Shown here: one piece after another, positions 1-8,057 of the stretch
Layout: each line of letters opens with the position of its first letter
Position numbering within the stretch: position 1 is the first letter of the stretch
Origin: BRH-c25 sp964447145
GTDB lineage: Bacteria > Bacillota > Clostridia > Lutisporales > Lutisporaceae
Direction: 5' to 3'
DNA: 10,155 nt
NCBI GenBank assembly: GCA_964447145.1
Contig: CAYURW010000094.1
Location: forward strand, 1-10,155
Translations under genes and position numbers: made by a program
Notes under the pieces: model-generated
Seen by the model: only the letters and a program-made list of their open reading frames with translations
The model's database searches: none
Told to the model about the DNA's origin: nothing

Positions 1-255
1 GCCTTTTATGAAATTTTGTGTCACGTCTTCCCTTTTTTTATTAAGCACCTTCGCTTTACCTTTCAATACGTCCTTTCCTGTACCTCCCTGTATTTCACAG
101 GGTTCCCTTGGTGTAGCAAGCCCACCCGACACCTCCGGGCACACCGCAATCAACTTATTTTCTTTAACAAGGGCAGCGACTCTGGGGTCAAGGTTGTTCC
201 CGCCGTTGTATTTGCAGTTTGTTCCCAGTAGGCATGCACTTACAAGTATGTTCAT
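1..255 (-). CDS. DUF523 family protein (TudS-like), N-terminal 85 residues, cut by window edge
   Basis: The frame is open from ATG at 255 to the window edge (85 codons); the family is usually about 145-160 residues, so the C-terminal part lies outside. The start MNILVSACLLG is the hallmark of DUF523, followed by TNCKYNGG, a VCPE motif around residue 39 and GGLATPREPCEIQGG. Visible cysteines are C8, C14, C39 and C53. Known of the family: the characterised member TudS is a [4Fe-4S] enzyme that removes sulfur from 2-thiouracil, using conserved cysteines of this type; whether this copy does so is inference. A GGAAGTG stretch about 7 nt before the ATG can serve as ribosome binding site. The gene begins 46 bp after the mutS2 stop with no hairpin between, so it may share the mutS2 transcript. 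Family confidence is high, exact substrate unknown. Confidence 0.87.
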   Translation of the reverse strand, partial: MNILVSACLLGTNCKYNGGNNLDPRVAALVKENKLIAVCPEVSGGLATPREPCEIQGGTGKDVLKGKAKVLNKKREDVTQNFIKG

Positions 256-301
256 TTGATCACTTCCATAAGTTTATTTTAATAATAATTTATTTCAAAT
301 A

Positions 302-2674
302 TTACTTTATTTCAACAATAGTAGCTCCTATGCCACCTTCACCAAAGCCGCCGCTTCTATATGACTTCACGTGGGAGTGGCTTTTTAGCATCTGCATTAT
401 TCCTGCTCTCAGTATTCCGGTGCCCTTACCGTGTATTATTGTAACCTGGGGCAAATTCCCAAGGTACGCATCGTCCAAATATTTGTCAACATTCATAATA
501 GCTTCATCCAGGGTTTGCCCTCTAAGATCTATCTGGGTTGAGACAGCTATGGCTTTTTCAGATCTTACTTTTGTGTTTATGCTTCTTTTCGGTCTTTCCT
601 TTTCTTCTTTCAATGCCTTAAGATTATTAATGTTTACATTTATTTTCATTATGCCGGCCTGTACAATAAGATTACCTTCACTGTCGGGCAGTGTAAGGAC
701 ACTTCCCTTCTGATCAAGGTTCACTATTTTTACAGGCATTCCTACCCTTATGTTCTTCAAGGGTTCCCCGGCAGTTTTTCCGAATACTGATTCCCCTATT
801 CTGTTCTCCAGTTCATCCTCCTGATATTTGACCCGGAGCCTTGATTTTTCTATTATTGCAGTCTTTTCAGCATTCTCTTTAGATATAGCCTCCCGGAGTT
901 CTCTTATAAGGCCTTCGGTTTCCTCCTTGGACCTTCGCACTATCTCGAGGGCCTCCCTGTGCGCTTCCCTGATAATCCGCTCCTTCTGGGACTCAAGCTT
1001 ATCAACTCTATTGTCCATTTCATCCTTTGCCTTTTCAAGCTCGAATCTCAATCTTACAGCTGCATCTCTTTCCTGTTCGGCCTTCTTTTTATCATCCTCA
1101 AGGCTTTTCAGCAAATCCTCAAATTTTACATCATCCTGAGAGATAAACTCCTTTGCTCTCATTATTATTTCGTCGGGAAGCCCGAGTTTTTTTGATATTT
1201 CAAATGCATTTGACTTCCCGGGTACACCGGTTAACAGTCTATATGTCGGTCTCAGGGTTTCAACGTCGAACTCAACGCTGGCATTGCATATTCCATCATT
1301 TGTCAGGGCATATATTTTTAATTCACTGTAATGGGTGGTAGCAGCCGTTCTAATACTTTTGCTGTGCAGAAGCTCCAATATGGACATCGCCAAAGCTGCG
1401 CCTTCTGTAGGGTCTGTCCCTGCCCCCAGTTCATCAAACAAAACCAGTGAAGCGGGAGTCAGCTGCTGCAAAATTGATACAATATTGGTCATATGAGAGG
1501 AAAATGTGCTAAGGCTTTGCTCTATGCTCTGTTCATCGCCTATATCTGCAAATACCTCATCAAAAACAGCAGTTTCGCTGTATTCACCGGCAGGAATATG
1601 AAGACCTGACTGAGCCATAAGAGTCAAGAGTCCTATAGTCTTTAACGTAACAGTCTTGCCCCCTGTATTAGGTCCGGTTATGACCAGTGTGTTGAAGGTT
1701 TCACCGACATATATGTCAATGGGCACCGCAATATCAGCCTTGAGCAATGGGTGCCTCGCCTTTTTAATATTAATTATTCCCTGGGAATTGACTCTGGGTT
1801 CTGTGCACCTGAACTCCAGGGAGAGCTTTGCTTTTGCAAATATGAAATCAAGGGTCGCAAGTATCTCCATATTGGTCTTGATGCTGTCGTATTTGTCGGA
1901 TATCAAGGCCGCAACCTCCCTTAAGATACGTTCTATCTCATTTTCTTCATCCAGCTTCAGCTTTTTTATATCATTGTTTATTTCAACGACCACCATAGGC
2001 TCTATAAAAAGAGTTGCGCCGCTTGCAGACTGATCATGGACAATTCCTTGAATATTCCCTCTGAATTCCTGTTTTACCGGTATCACATAGCGATCACCCC
2101 TTACAGTGATTATAGGATCCTGAAGGTATTTCTGGTAAGCGGCTGAAGAAATCATATGATTGAGCTTTTCTCTCATTGTGGCTATTCTTTCTTTTATTTT
2201 TCTTCTGATGCTGTTCAGTAGCGGACTTGCATTGTCTGCTATCTCTTCTTCACTGATAATTGCATCTTCGATGTTATTCTCAATGTTTTTATGTGGAGAC
2301 AGCGTCTCTATATAGTAATCAATTATAGGAAAGCTTTCCTCCCCTCTATCCTCGTTCATAAAGGATTTCAGCCTCCGGACAGCCCTTAAGGTATCTGCAA
2401 CCTTCAGAAACTCCGAAAGTTCAGGAAGGGACCCTATTCTGACCTTTTTGAGAGCCGTTCTTATATCCTGTATCCCCCCTATTGGCACATTCCCTTTTTT
2501 AAGCAGAAGGTTCACAGCCTCAGTGGTCTCCTGAAGCAGTTCCTTTACCTCATTAAGATTGCCTGAGGGCCGCAAATCCAGGGCTATGTCTTTTCCCATC
2601 CCAGAAACTGTGTTTTTGCACAGCATATCTATAACCTTATCGAATTCCAGAGTTCTTAATGCTTTTTCGTTCAA
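302..2674 (-). CDS. mutS2: Endonuclease/ribosome-rescue ATPase MutS2
   Basis: A full-length MutS paralogue of 790 residues (B. subtilis MutS2 is about 785). Numbered from the TTG start: core/lever helices about 1-310, ABC-type ATPase about 310-510 with Walker A GPNTGGKT at 334-341 and Walker B LVLFDELGAGTDP at 410-422, a charged coiled coil about 515-630, a KOW-like segment about 640-690, and a C-terminal Smr domain about 715-790 with IDLRG and HGKGTG at 748-753. The mismatch-recognition domain of MutS1 is absent, as expected. Family knowledge: MutS2 binds collided ribosomes and promotes subunit splitting in B. subtilis, and suppresses recombination in Helicobacter. A longer GTG start at 2683 is possible, but GAGG abuts it; TTG at 2674 has GAGGTG 6 nt upstream and gives the usual MNEKALR beginning. 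It follows the kinase gene by 31 bp, so is probably cotranscribed. Confidence 0.96.
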   Translation of the reverse strand: MNEKALRTLEFDKVIDMLCKNTVSGMGKDIALDLRPSGNLNEVKELLQETTEAVNLLLKKGNVPIGGIQDIRTALKKVRIGSLPELSEFLKVADTLRAVRRLKSFMNEDRGEESFPIIDYYIETLSPHKNIENNIEDAIISEEEIADNASPLLNSIRRKIKERIATMREKLNHMISSAAYQKYLQDPIITVRGDRYVIPVKQEFRGNIQGIVHDQSASGATLFIEPMVVVEINNDIKKLKLDEENEIERILREVAALISDKYDSIKTNMEILATLDFIFAKAKLSLEFRCTEPRVNSQGIINIKKARHPLLKADIAVPIDIYVGETFNTLVITGPNTGGKTVTLKTIGLLTLMAQSGLHIPAGEYSETAVFDEVFADIGDEQSIEQSLSTFSSHMTNIVSILQQLTPASLVLFDELGAGTDPTEGAALAMSILELLHSKSIRTAATTHYSELKIYALTNDGICNASVEFDVETLRPTYRLLTGVPGKSNAFEISKKLGLPDEIIMRAKEFISQDDVKFEDLLKSLEDDKKKAEQERDAAVRLRFELEKAKDEMDNRVDKLESQKERIIREAHREALEIVRRSKEETEGLIRELREAISKENAEKTAIIEKSRLRVKYQEDELENRIGESVFGKTAGEPLKNIRVGMPVKIVNLDQKGSVLTLPDSEGNLIVQAGIMKINVNINNLKALKEEKERPKRSINTKVRSEKAIAVSTQIDLRGQTLDEAIMNVDKYLDDAYLGNLPQVTIIHGKGTGILRAGIMQMLKSHSHVKSYRSGGFGEGGIGATIVEIK

Positions 2675-2705
2675 TATGCCCACCTCGGATCTTTAGTCAG
2701 CAGTA

Positions 2706-4205
2706 TTACTTATCCCCCAGCCATGTATTCTCATTATATGCAGGCAGATAGAAACAAAACTCAGTACCTTCCCCTTTTGTGCTTTCCACAAAAATATCAC
2801 AACCGTGGGCATTGATAATGCCCTTTACTATTGCCAGTCCCAGGCCTGTGCTGTTCTCAGACTTCTTCTTATCAACAATATAAAACCTATCCCATATGAA
2901 GGGCAGGTCCATCTCCTCTATCCCTTCACCAAAGTCTCTTATACATACATTAATATAATCATCCTGTCTATATGCCCGCACCAATATATTACCACAATCA
3001 CGGGAGTGTTTTGTTGCATTATTTATAAGATTTATCAGCACCTGCTCGATTCTGTTCTCATCAGCATAACAGACAAGGGAATCCCCGGATATATTTATGA
3101 ACTCAATAGAAATGTTTCTTTTTAAGGCATAGGGTAAAAGCTTATCAATGGTGACCCTTATCATAACATCCATATTAAAAGGCGCAGATCGAAGCTGGAT
3201 AAATCCAGCCTCGATTTGCGACAATTGAAGAATCTCATCTACCATCTTCTTAAGTCTGACTGTCTCATCCATTATTATCCCAAGATATTTCTTCCTGTCC
3301 TCTTCGGATTCCACAAGATCATCCTGAAGAACCTCGGAATAGCCCTGGAGGTAGCTTAAAGGCGTTCTTATCTCATGGGATACGTTGGCAATAAACTCCC
3401 TCCTTATCTTTTCTACGCGAGTAAGCTGCGTCGCAAGGTTATTTATCGTATCCCCAAGCTCCTTTATTTCCCTGCTGGAATGAAGGTTGATTTTGGTATC
3501 GTAGTTGCCTTTTGATATCTCCAGTGTAGCATTGCTAATAAGCTTCAACGGTTTGGAAAAGCTTTGGGAAAGGACAAATGATATGGCCGAAGCAAGAGCT
3601 ACAGAAATTATAAAAATATATATAAACTGCTTTCTTATAGCATCTATAGTTGTCTGCATGTATTCCAAAGTCGTAATTATATAGACCGCTTCACTAATTT
3701 CAGGTTTATTTATAGTCAGTGCTCCAAAGTTTTCTTTCAGCTGCCTGCTTTCCTGGGTAGAATTAATTGTTTGCCTGACGGGAACGCCAACCATAAGGGT
3801 ATCCATTTCTTTTGGCCATACCGAATAAGGATTCCTGATCATTTTTCCCTTTTCATGTACAGTTTCTCCCTTAAGGATCTTATCTATGTGGAATAAGCCG
3901 AAACGATGCCCCAGATTATACTGGTTAGTCCCTTCGACATAGGTAATTATCCCTTCTTCATTTGTAACGATTATTATATCATTTACTCTCCTCATAACGC
4001 TGTAATAAGGTATTGTAAAGTCGTACTGCCCTTTGGCCACATAATTTGACAGCCGGATGCAGTCCTTTTCCAATTGCTCTATTTCCTGTTCATAATAGAA
4101 ATCATTCAGGAATTCGGTCTGAAATATCAAAATGAACAGAAGAAGGGCCATGGTCATAGCAACAATTGCAGCCCACAGCTTAAAGGATATTCCGTAACTT
4201 CTCAT
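2706..4205 (-). CDS. Membrane sensor histidine kinase with HAMP domain (ResE/VanS-like class)
   Basis: 499 residues with the classical layout: membrane helix about 8-30, extracytoplasmic sensor about 31-192, second membrane helix about 193-215, HAMP about 216-268, HisKA with the phospho-acceptor H277 in VSHEIRTPL, and a HATPase_c domain. The ATPase boxes are all visible: N box around N392-N396, G1 DFGEGI at 424-429, F box FIWDRF near 436-441 and G2 GLGLAIV at 454-460. The HEIRT sequence retains the residues used for phosphatase activity. The sensor contains IIIVTNEEGIITYVEG and GALTINKPEISEAVYIIT, reminiscent of a single PAS/Cache-like fold as in ResE-type kinases; the ligand cannot be told. 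The ATG overlaps the TGA of the regulator gene (ATGA), and GAGGTG lies 5 nt upstream, so the two are translationally coupled and a cognate pair. No gene symbol is justified. Confidence 0.94.
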   Translation of the reverse strand: MRSYGISFKLWAAIVAMTMALLLFILIFQTEFLNDFYYEQEIEQLEKDCIRLSNYVAKGQYDFTIPYYSVMRRVNDIIIVTNEEGIITYVEGTNQYNLGHRFGLFHIDKILKGETVHEKGKMIRNPYSVWPKEMDTLMVGVPVRQTINSTQESRQLKENFGALTINKPEISEAVYIITTLEYMQTTIDAIRKQFIYIFIISVALASAISFVLSQSFSKPLKLISNATLEISKGNYDTKINLHSSREIKELGDTINNLATQLTRVEKIRREFIANVSHEIRTPLSYLQGYSEVLQDDLVESEEDRKKYLGIIMDETVRLKKMVDEILQLSQIEAGFIQLRSAPFNMDVMIRVTIDKLLPYALKRNISIEFINISGDSLVCYADENRIEQVLINLINNATKHSRDCGNILVRAYRQDDYINVCIRDFGEGIEEMDLPFIWDRFYIVDKKKSENSTGLGLAIVKGIINAHGCDIFVESTKGEGTEFCFYLPAYNENTWLGDK

Positions 4206-4888
4206 TTGGGCACCTCAAACTTGTATCCTACTCCCCACATTGTGCTTATATAACTACTGTAAACTCCTAGCTTTTCCCTAAGCTTCTTTATATGGGTATC
4301 CACTGTCCTCGGGTCACCGTACTGCTCATAGCCCCATACCTTAAGCAAAAGCTGCTCCCTGGTGAACACGACCTTGGGGTTGGCTGCCAGAAAACACAAT
4401 AGCTCATATTCCTTATTGGTTAGGATAATCTCTCTTTCTTTGGTAGTAACCTCTCTCGAAAGCCTGTCTATTGTTATGTCTCCAACCTTAAAACAAGGAG
4501 TTGAATCACTGACCTTTATTTCCGACCGCCTAAGCAAGGCCCGTACCCGGGCAATAAGCTCCTTTGGGCTAAAGGGCTTTACTATGTAATCATCTGCGCC
4601 CAGCTCAAAACCAAAAAGCTTGTCAAACTCTTCCCCCCTTGCTGTCAAAAGTATTATAGGGACATTTGATACTTTTCTGATTTCCCTGCATACACTCCAG
4701 CCGTCAATTTTGGGAAGCATAATGTCCAATATGACTATGTCCGCATTAACCGTTTTAAAAAGGTAAAGGGCCTGTTTACCGTCGACTGCTTCAACTGTTT
4801 CGAAGTTTTCTTTCTTAAATGCTACCTTTATCAATTCTCTCATATTCTCTTCATCTTCAACCAAAAGCACTTTTACATTGTTATCCAC
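4202..4888 (-). CDS. OmpR/PhoB-family DNA-binding response regulator
   Basis: 228 residues, normal for the family. The receiver domain (about 5-118) has the acidic pocket E11/D12, phospho-acceptor D55 in VILDIMLPKIDGW, T82 and K104 in the IVKPFSP motif. The winged-helix DNA-binding domain (about 130-227) ends with RTVDTHIKKLREKLG and the STMWGVGYKF wing, as in PhoB, ResD and VanR. The start is GTG at 4888, with AGGAGG 9 nt upstream; the ATG at 4890 is in another frame and leads nowhere. The stop overlaps the kinase start. The upstream gap to zapA is 66 bp with no convincing terminator, so it may be cotranscribed with zapA or have its own weak promoter. The target genes cannot be read from the window; closest named relatives by motif are ResD/PhoP-like, which is not specific enough for a symbol. 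Confidence 0.95.
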   Translation of the reverse strand: MDNNVKVLLVEDEENMRELIKVAFKKENFETVEAVDGKQALYLFKTVNADIVILDIMLPKIDGWSVCREIRKVSNVPIILLTARGEEFDKLFGFELGADDYIVKPFSPKELIARVRALLRRSEIKVSDSTPCFKVGDITIDRLSREVTTKEREIILTNKEYELLCFLAANPKVVFTREQLLLKVWGYEQYGDPRTVDTHIKKLREKLGVYSSYISTMWGVGYKFEVPK

Positions 4889-4954
4889 ATTAGCCCCTCC
4901 TTTTCTAATGCAGGCACCAAGCAGTCAGCATCATTCAATCACTCAATTGTATTG

Positions 4955-5506
4955 CTATAATTTTTTCTTATCCGGTTTTTTGATTTTTTCGTCTTCCAGC
5001 TCTTTTTTTGTTTTAAGCAGTTCTATCTGACTTTCAAACAGCTTGTTCTGTGCATCACTTATTGTTTCTTTTGAGACATCCAGTTCGCACCTGAGATCCT
5101 TCAGCTCTTCCTGCGCTTTTGCCCATTCCCTGCTTATTTTGCCCAGCTCTATCTGGGATCTTGTATATTCTCCCTGCATTTTTGTATACTGTTCCTTTAT
5201 TGCTTCCAATTCGTGCCTAAGTTCATTAAGCTCCTCAAAAGGCCTCTGCATTTCCTCCTGTATACTTCCAAGCTTCTCAGAGGCTTCAGTATATTCCTCC
5301 CTGGACTTGTACAATGCATCAGCCAGATTCAGCGCTGTCAAAACGGCAACCATAGTAATGTTGTATCTTGAATTACTCCTTGCGATTTCTTTCATTATGC
5401 TATCCACTTTGGCAGCAATGGCATTTATGTATTCTTCCGGCTGCTCAGCAACCATCACATAATCAGTTCCGTATATGTTTACCTCTATCTTTTTTTTAGC
5501 GGTCAT
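4955..5506 (-). CDS. zapA: Cell division protein ZapA with long C-terminal coiled coil
   Basis: The first 90 or so residues match ZapA: KKIEVNIYGTDYVMVAEQPEEYINAIAAKVDSIMKEI in pieces, then the helix ITMVAVLTALNLADALYKSREE. ZapA binds FtsZ in the cytoplasm and bundles protofilaments at the Z ring. This copy is 183 residues, about double the usual 85-110. The extra part (about 75-170) is rich in E, K, Q and L with heptad-like spacing and reads as a continuous coiled coil, ending in a very basic tail (KIKKPDKKKL). I place the start at ATG 5506 with AGGGG 9 nt upstream; TTG codons at 5515 and 5512 would add 2-3 residues and sit on the binding site. The gene lies after pheT, as in many Bacillota, but behind a terminator-like hairpin and with its own promoter candidates. 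Confidence 0.88.
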   Translation of the reverse strand: MTAKKKIEVNIYGTDYVMVAEQPEEYINAIAAKVDSIMKEIARSNSRYNITMVAVLTALNLADALYKSREEYTEASEKLGSIQEEMQRPFEELNELRHELEAIKEQYTKMQGEYTRSQIELGKISREWAKAQEELKDLRCELDVSKETISDAQNKLFESQIELLKTKKELEDEKIKKPDKKKL

Positions 5507-5525
5507 ATGCAACAACCCCTTTAAC

Positions 5526-5559
5526 AGAATATAATCTGATAATTATACTATTATATTCT
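5526..5559. repeat. Perfect 10-bp inverted repeat over the zapA promoter region
   Basis: AGAATATAAT at 5526-5535 and its exact reverse complement at 5550-5559 are separated by 14 AT-rich bases. One arm overlaps both the sigma-H-like -10 and a TATAAT box. It may be an operator, or an RNA hairpin at the 5' end of the zapA message, or chance in AT-rich DNA. Confidence 0.5.
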
Positions 5560-5581
5560 TTAGAAGCACAAATTCTCCTTC
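5542..5581 (-). promoter_or_regulatory. Candidate zapA promoters: sigma-H-like, with overlapping sigma-A-like elements
   Basis: On the minus strand GAAGGAGAA (5581-5573), an 11-nt spacer and AAAGAATAT (5561-5553) fit the B. subtilis sigma-H consensus RNAGGAWWW-N11/12-RNNGAATWW at all but one specified position. Overlapping it, TTGTGC (5571-5566) and TATAAT (5547-5542), 18 nt apart, could act as a sigma-A promoter. The zapA ATG is about 36 nt downstream of the latter -10. This is a sequence match only. Confidence 0.5.
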
Positions 5582-5621
5582 ATTTTTTTACAAATATATA
5601 ATATTATTGCCCCCATATGGC

Positions 5622-5656
5622 AAAATTCTTAAGGGCGGCCCATAGCCGCCCCTTAG
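5622..5656 (-). terminator. Probable intrinsic terminator of the pheS-pheT unit
   Basis: Ten bases after the pheT stop, the minus strand reads GGGCGGC, loop TATGG, GCCGCCC (5651-5633), extended by A-T pairs with one bulged G. The strong stem is followed by AAGAATTTT, a weak and slightly displaced U tract, so termination may be incomplete and some read-through into zapA is possible. Confidence 0.65.
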
Positions 5657-5666
5657 TCATTGAATA

Positions 5667-8057
5667 TTACTGCCTCAGTTCTGCTCCCACTTGATTTGTC
5701 AGAGAATTCAATATCTTTTTATGGACCTTTGTAATATCCTCATCTGAAAGTGTCTTTTCATCAGATCTGTATACTATTGAATATGCCATGCTCTTATATC
5801 CCTTTTCAATCTGACTGCCCCTGTATATATCAAAAAGTCTGACCTCTTCAACAAGCCTCTCGCCCTTTTTCCTGATTATTTCCTCTACTTCGCCTGCTGT
5901 TATCTCTTCAGACACAACTATTGCTATGTCTCTTTCCACCGGCGGGTATTTTGGCAGCTGTTTATACTTTATATTCATATTACTTTGTAGTATAAGCTCT
6001 TCAAAATCCAACTCCGCAGCATATGCCCTTATTGGTATATCATAATTGTCCAGTACATCGGGATGGACTTCGCCCAGGAATCCAATGCTCCTGCCCTTTG
6101 ACAAAAGCTCTGCTGACCTTCCCGGATGCATGCTATCGTTGCAGGAGGATACTATACTGTACTCTTTTATATTTAATTCATGCATAAGGTTTTCTATGAC
6201 CCCCTTAAGGTCGAAGAAGTCAACATCCCCATACATTCCGATTGCAAGCACTTCCCTTTCATCTGCCAGATCTGTCAAGGGCAGCATATCAGATAAATAA
6301 ACTTTTGAAAGCTCAAAGAATTGCCCTTCGGCGGCCTTCATATTATAATTCCTCGATATTACCTCCAGCATATTAGGTATCAAGGTGGTCCGCATTATTC
6401 CCTGGTCCTCCCCAAGGGGATTAGTAATCTTTATGGCATTTCTGAGTGGATTTTCAGGCCTGAGGTTTATCCTGTTATATATTCCGGGGCTTACAAATGA
6501 ATAAGTCATCACTTCAAAAAGCCCCTGAGAAGCCATATTATTCTTCGCCATATCCCTTATTTTTTGCCTGTAGTTTTTCCCCCCCTGGGTAAAGGTGGTG
6601 TCCATAAGCTTTACGGGGATTCTATCATATCCATAAAGCCTTGCAACTTCTTCCATCAAGTCCGCACTACCCTCAACATCACCCCTGAAGGTAGGCAAGG
6701 TGATATCTAGGTCCTCCCCGGGCTTTACTCCGAACTCCAGAGAGGTTAGATATTTAATGACCATTTCCTCCGTAATGTCATCAACACCTAAAAATTCATT
6801 AACTTTCTGTATATTAAGCTTAAGTTTCCGTACCACTGCGGGATTGGGGTACAGGTCTATCTTCCCTCCGACTATCTCCCCTGCCCCCAGCTGTTCAACA
6901 AGACTGCATGCTCTGTTTAATGCCATTGTGACAAGTTCAGGGTCTATACCCTTCTCATACCTGGAAGATGCATCCGTCCTGAGCCCCAGCTTTTTGGAAG
7001 TCAGCCTTATGCTTACCGGGTCAAAATTTGCGCATTCAAATACAATTGTATCTGTGTCATCCTCGATTTCACTTCCGTAGCCTCCCATAACCCCGCCAAT
7101 CCCGGTGGGTTCCTTTCCGTCCGCAATAACAAGCATTGACTCCTCCAACTTTCGCTGGTTTCCATCAAGGGTCTTGATGGTTTCTCCCGGCAATGCGTTT
7201 CTCACTATTATTTTTTTGTCCTTCAGATCCCTGTAATCAAAGGCATGCATCGGCTGTCCAAGCTCAAGCATTACATAATTGGTTATATCAACTATACTGC
7301 TTATTGGGCGTACCCCTGATTTTATAAGCCTTTCCTGCATCCATGCAGGGGAGTCTTTAATAACTGCATTTTTGACCATTCTGGCAGAATACCTTGGGCA
7401 TAAAACGCTGTTTTCTACTTTGATGCTCAAATAATCATTAATATTCTCTTCGTTTTCCTTGAAGTTGGTTGCCGGATATTGAACAGATGTACCAAAGGTC
7501 GCAGCAGCCTCCCTGGCTATCCCTATTATGCTCTGGCAGTCAGGCCTGTTGGTCGTTATTTCAAACTCAATCACAGCATCATTAAGCCCAAGGACTTCCT
7601 TTATGTCCGCTCCGAGAGGGTATTCCTTATCTAATATATATATTCCCTCCAGCATGTCCTTTGGAAGGCCTTCAAGCTCCAATGCCAGTTCCTGAGCGGA
7701 ACACATCATGCCATTGGATTCCAGTCCCCTGAGCTTTCCCCTTTTTATTCTCACTCCCCCGGGCAGAGTCGAGCCGTGCTTAGCAATGGGGATATAGTCG
7801 CCTTCTTTTATATTTGTTGCTCCCGTTACTATCTGTATTACTTCCGTACCCACATCAACCTGCCCCACAAGAAGCTTATCCGCATCGGGGTGATTTTCCA
7901 GCTTTAAGATTTTGCCCACAACAACATTTTCTATTTCTTTTCCCGATTCCGATATAGCCTCCACCTTCGATCCCGACATTGTCATTGCATCTGCGAAGTC
8001 TTTGGGGTCAACCTTTATATCAACATAGTCCTTAAGCCATTTTAATGGTACCAGCAT
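5667..8057 (-). CDS. pheT: Phenylalanyl-tRNA synthetase beta subunit
   Basis: 796 residues, the normal size for bacterial PheT, which forms the cytoplasmic alpha2-beta2 enzyme charging tRNA-Phe. Domains in order: N-terminal MLVPLKWLKDYVD, EMAP/OB-fold tRNA-binding domain about 40-153 (VVVGKILKLENHPDADKL), B3/B4 editing domain about 210-385 (GQPMHAFDY with H271, and IVFECANF with E341, positions used for hydrolysis of Tyr-tRNA-Phe in E. coli), B5 domain about 405-480 (EEVARLYGYDRIP), catalytic-like core about 490-680, and the FDX-ACB anticodon-binding domain about 703-796 (KYPPVERDIAIVV). No truncation or missing key residue is seen. ATG at 8057 is preceded by AAAGGAG 8 nt upstream. The gap from pheS is 51 bp with no hairpin, so both are on one T-box-controlled transcript. 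Confidence 0.98.
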   Translation of the reverse strand: MLVPLKWLKDYVDIKVDPKDFADAMTMSGSKVEAISESGKEIENVVVGKILKLENHPDADKLLVGQVDVGTEVIQIVTGATNIKEGDYIPIAKHGSTLPGGVRIKRGKLRGLESNGMMCSAQELALELEGLPKDMLEGIYILDKEYPLGADIKEVLGLNDAVIEFEITTNRPDCQSIIGIAREAAATFGTSVQYPATNFKENEENINDYLSIKVENSVLCPRYSARMVKNAVIKDSPAWMQERLIKSGVRPISSIVDITNYVMLELGQPMHAFDYRDLKDKKIIVRNALPGETIKTLDGNQRKLEESMLVIADGKEPTGIGGVMGGYGSEIEDDTDTIVFECANFDPVSIRLTSKKLGLRTDASSRYEKGIDPELVTMALNRACSLVEQLGAGEIVGGKIDLYPNPAVVRKLKLNIQKVNEFLGVDDITEEMVIKYLTSLEFGVKPGEDLDITLPTFRGDVEGSADLMEEVARLYGYDRIPVKLMDTTFTQGGKNYRQKIRDMAKNNMASQGLFEVMTYSFVSPGIYNRINLRPENPLRNAIKITNPLGEDQGIMRTTLIPNMLEVISRNYNMKAAEGQFFELSKVYLSDMLPLTDLADEREVLAIGMYGDVDFFDLKGVIENLMHELNIKEYSIVSSCNDSMHPGRSAELLSKGRSIGFLGEVHPDVLDNYDIPIRAYAAELDFEELILQSNMNIKYKQLPKYPPVERDIAIVVSEEITAGEVEEIIRKKGERLVEEVRLFDIYRGSQIEKGYKSMAYSIVYRSDEKTLSDEDITKVHKKILNSLTNQVGAELRQ

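Noticed and set aside
30..45. Possible frameshift in the DUF523 gene at a T7 run
   Set aside because: Recounting the run as seven T (33-39) keeps the frame open to the window edge, with the expected KREDVTQNFIKG sequence.
219..713. 164-codon plus-strand ORF opposite mutS2
   Set aside because: It is the antisense shadow of the conserved Smr end of mutS2 and has no family features; the same holds for the other plus-strand ORFs at 828-1139, 1656-2033, 2805-3125, 5043-5462, 6700-7080 and 8200-8834.
4889..4954. Possible terminator or promoter between zapA and the response regulator
   Set aside because: The 66 bp show no stable hairpin and no paired -35/-10 elements; only the AGGAGG site for the regulator is clear.
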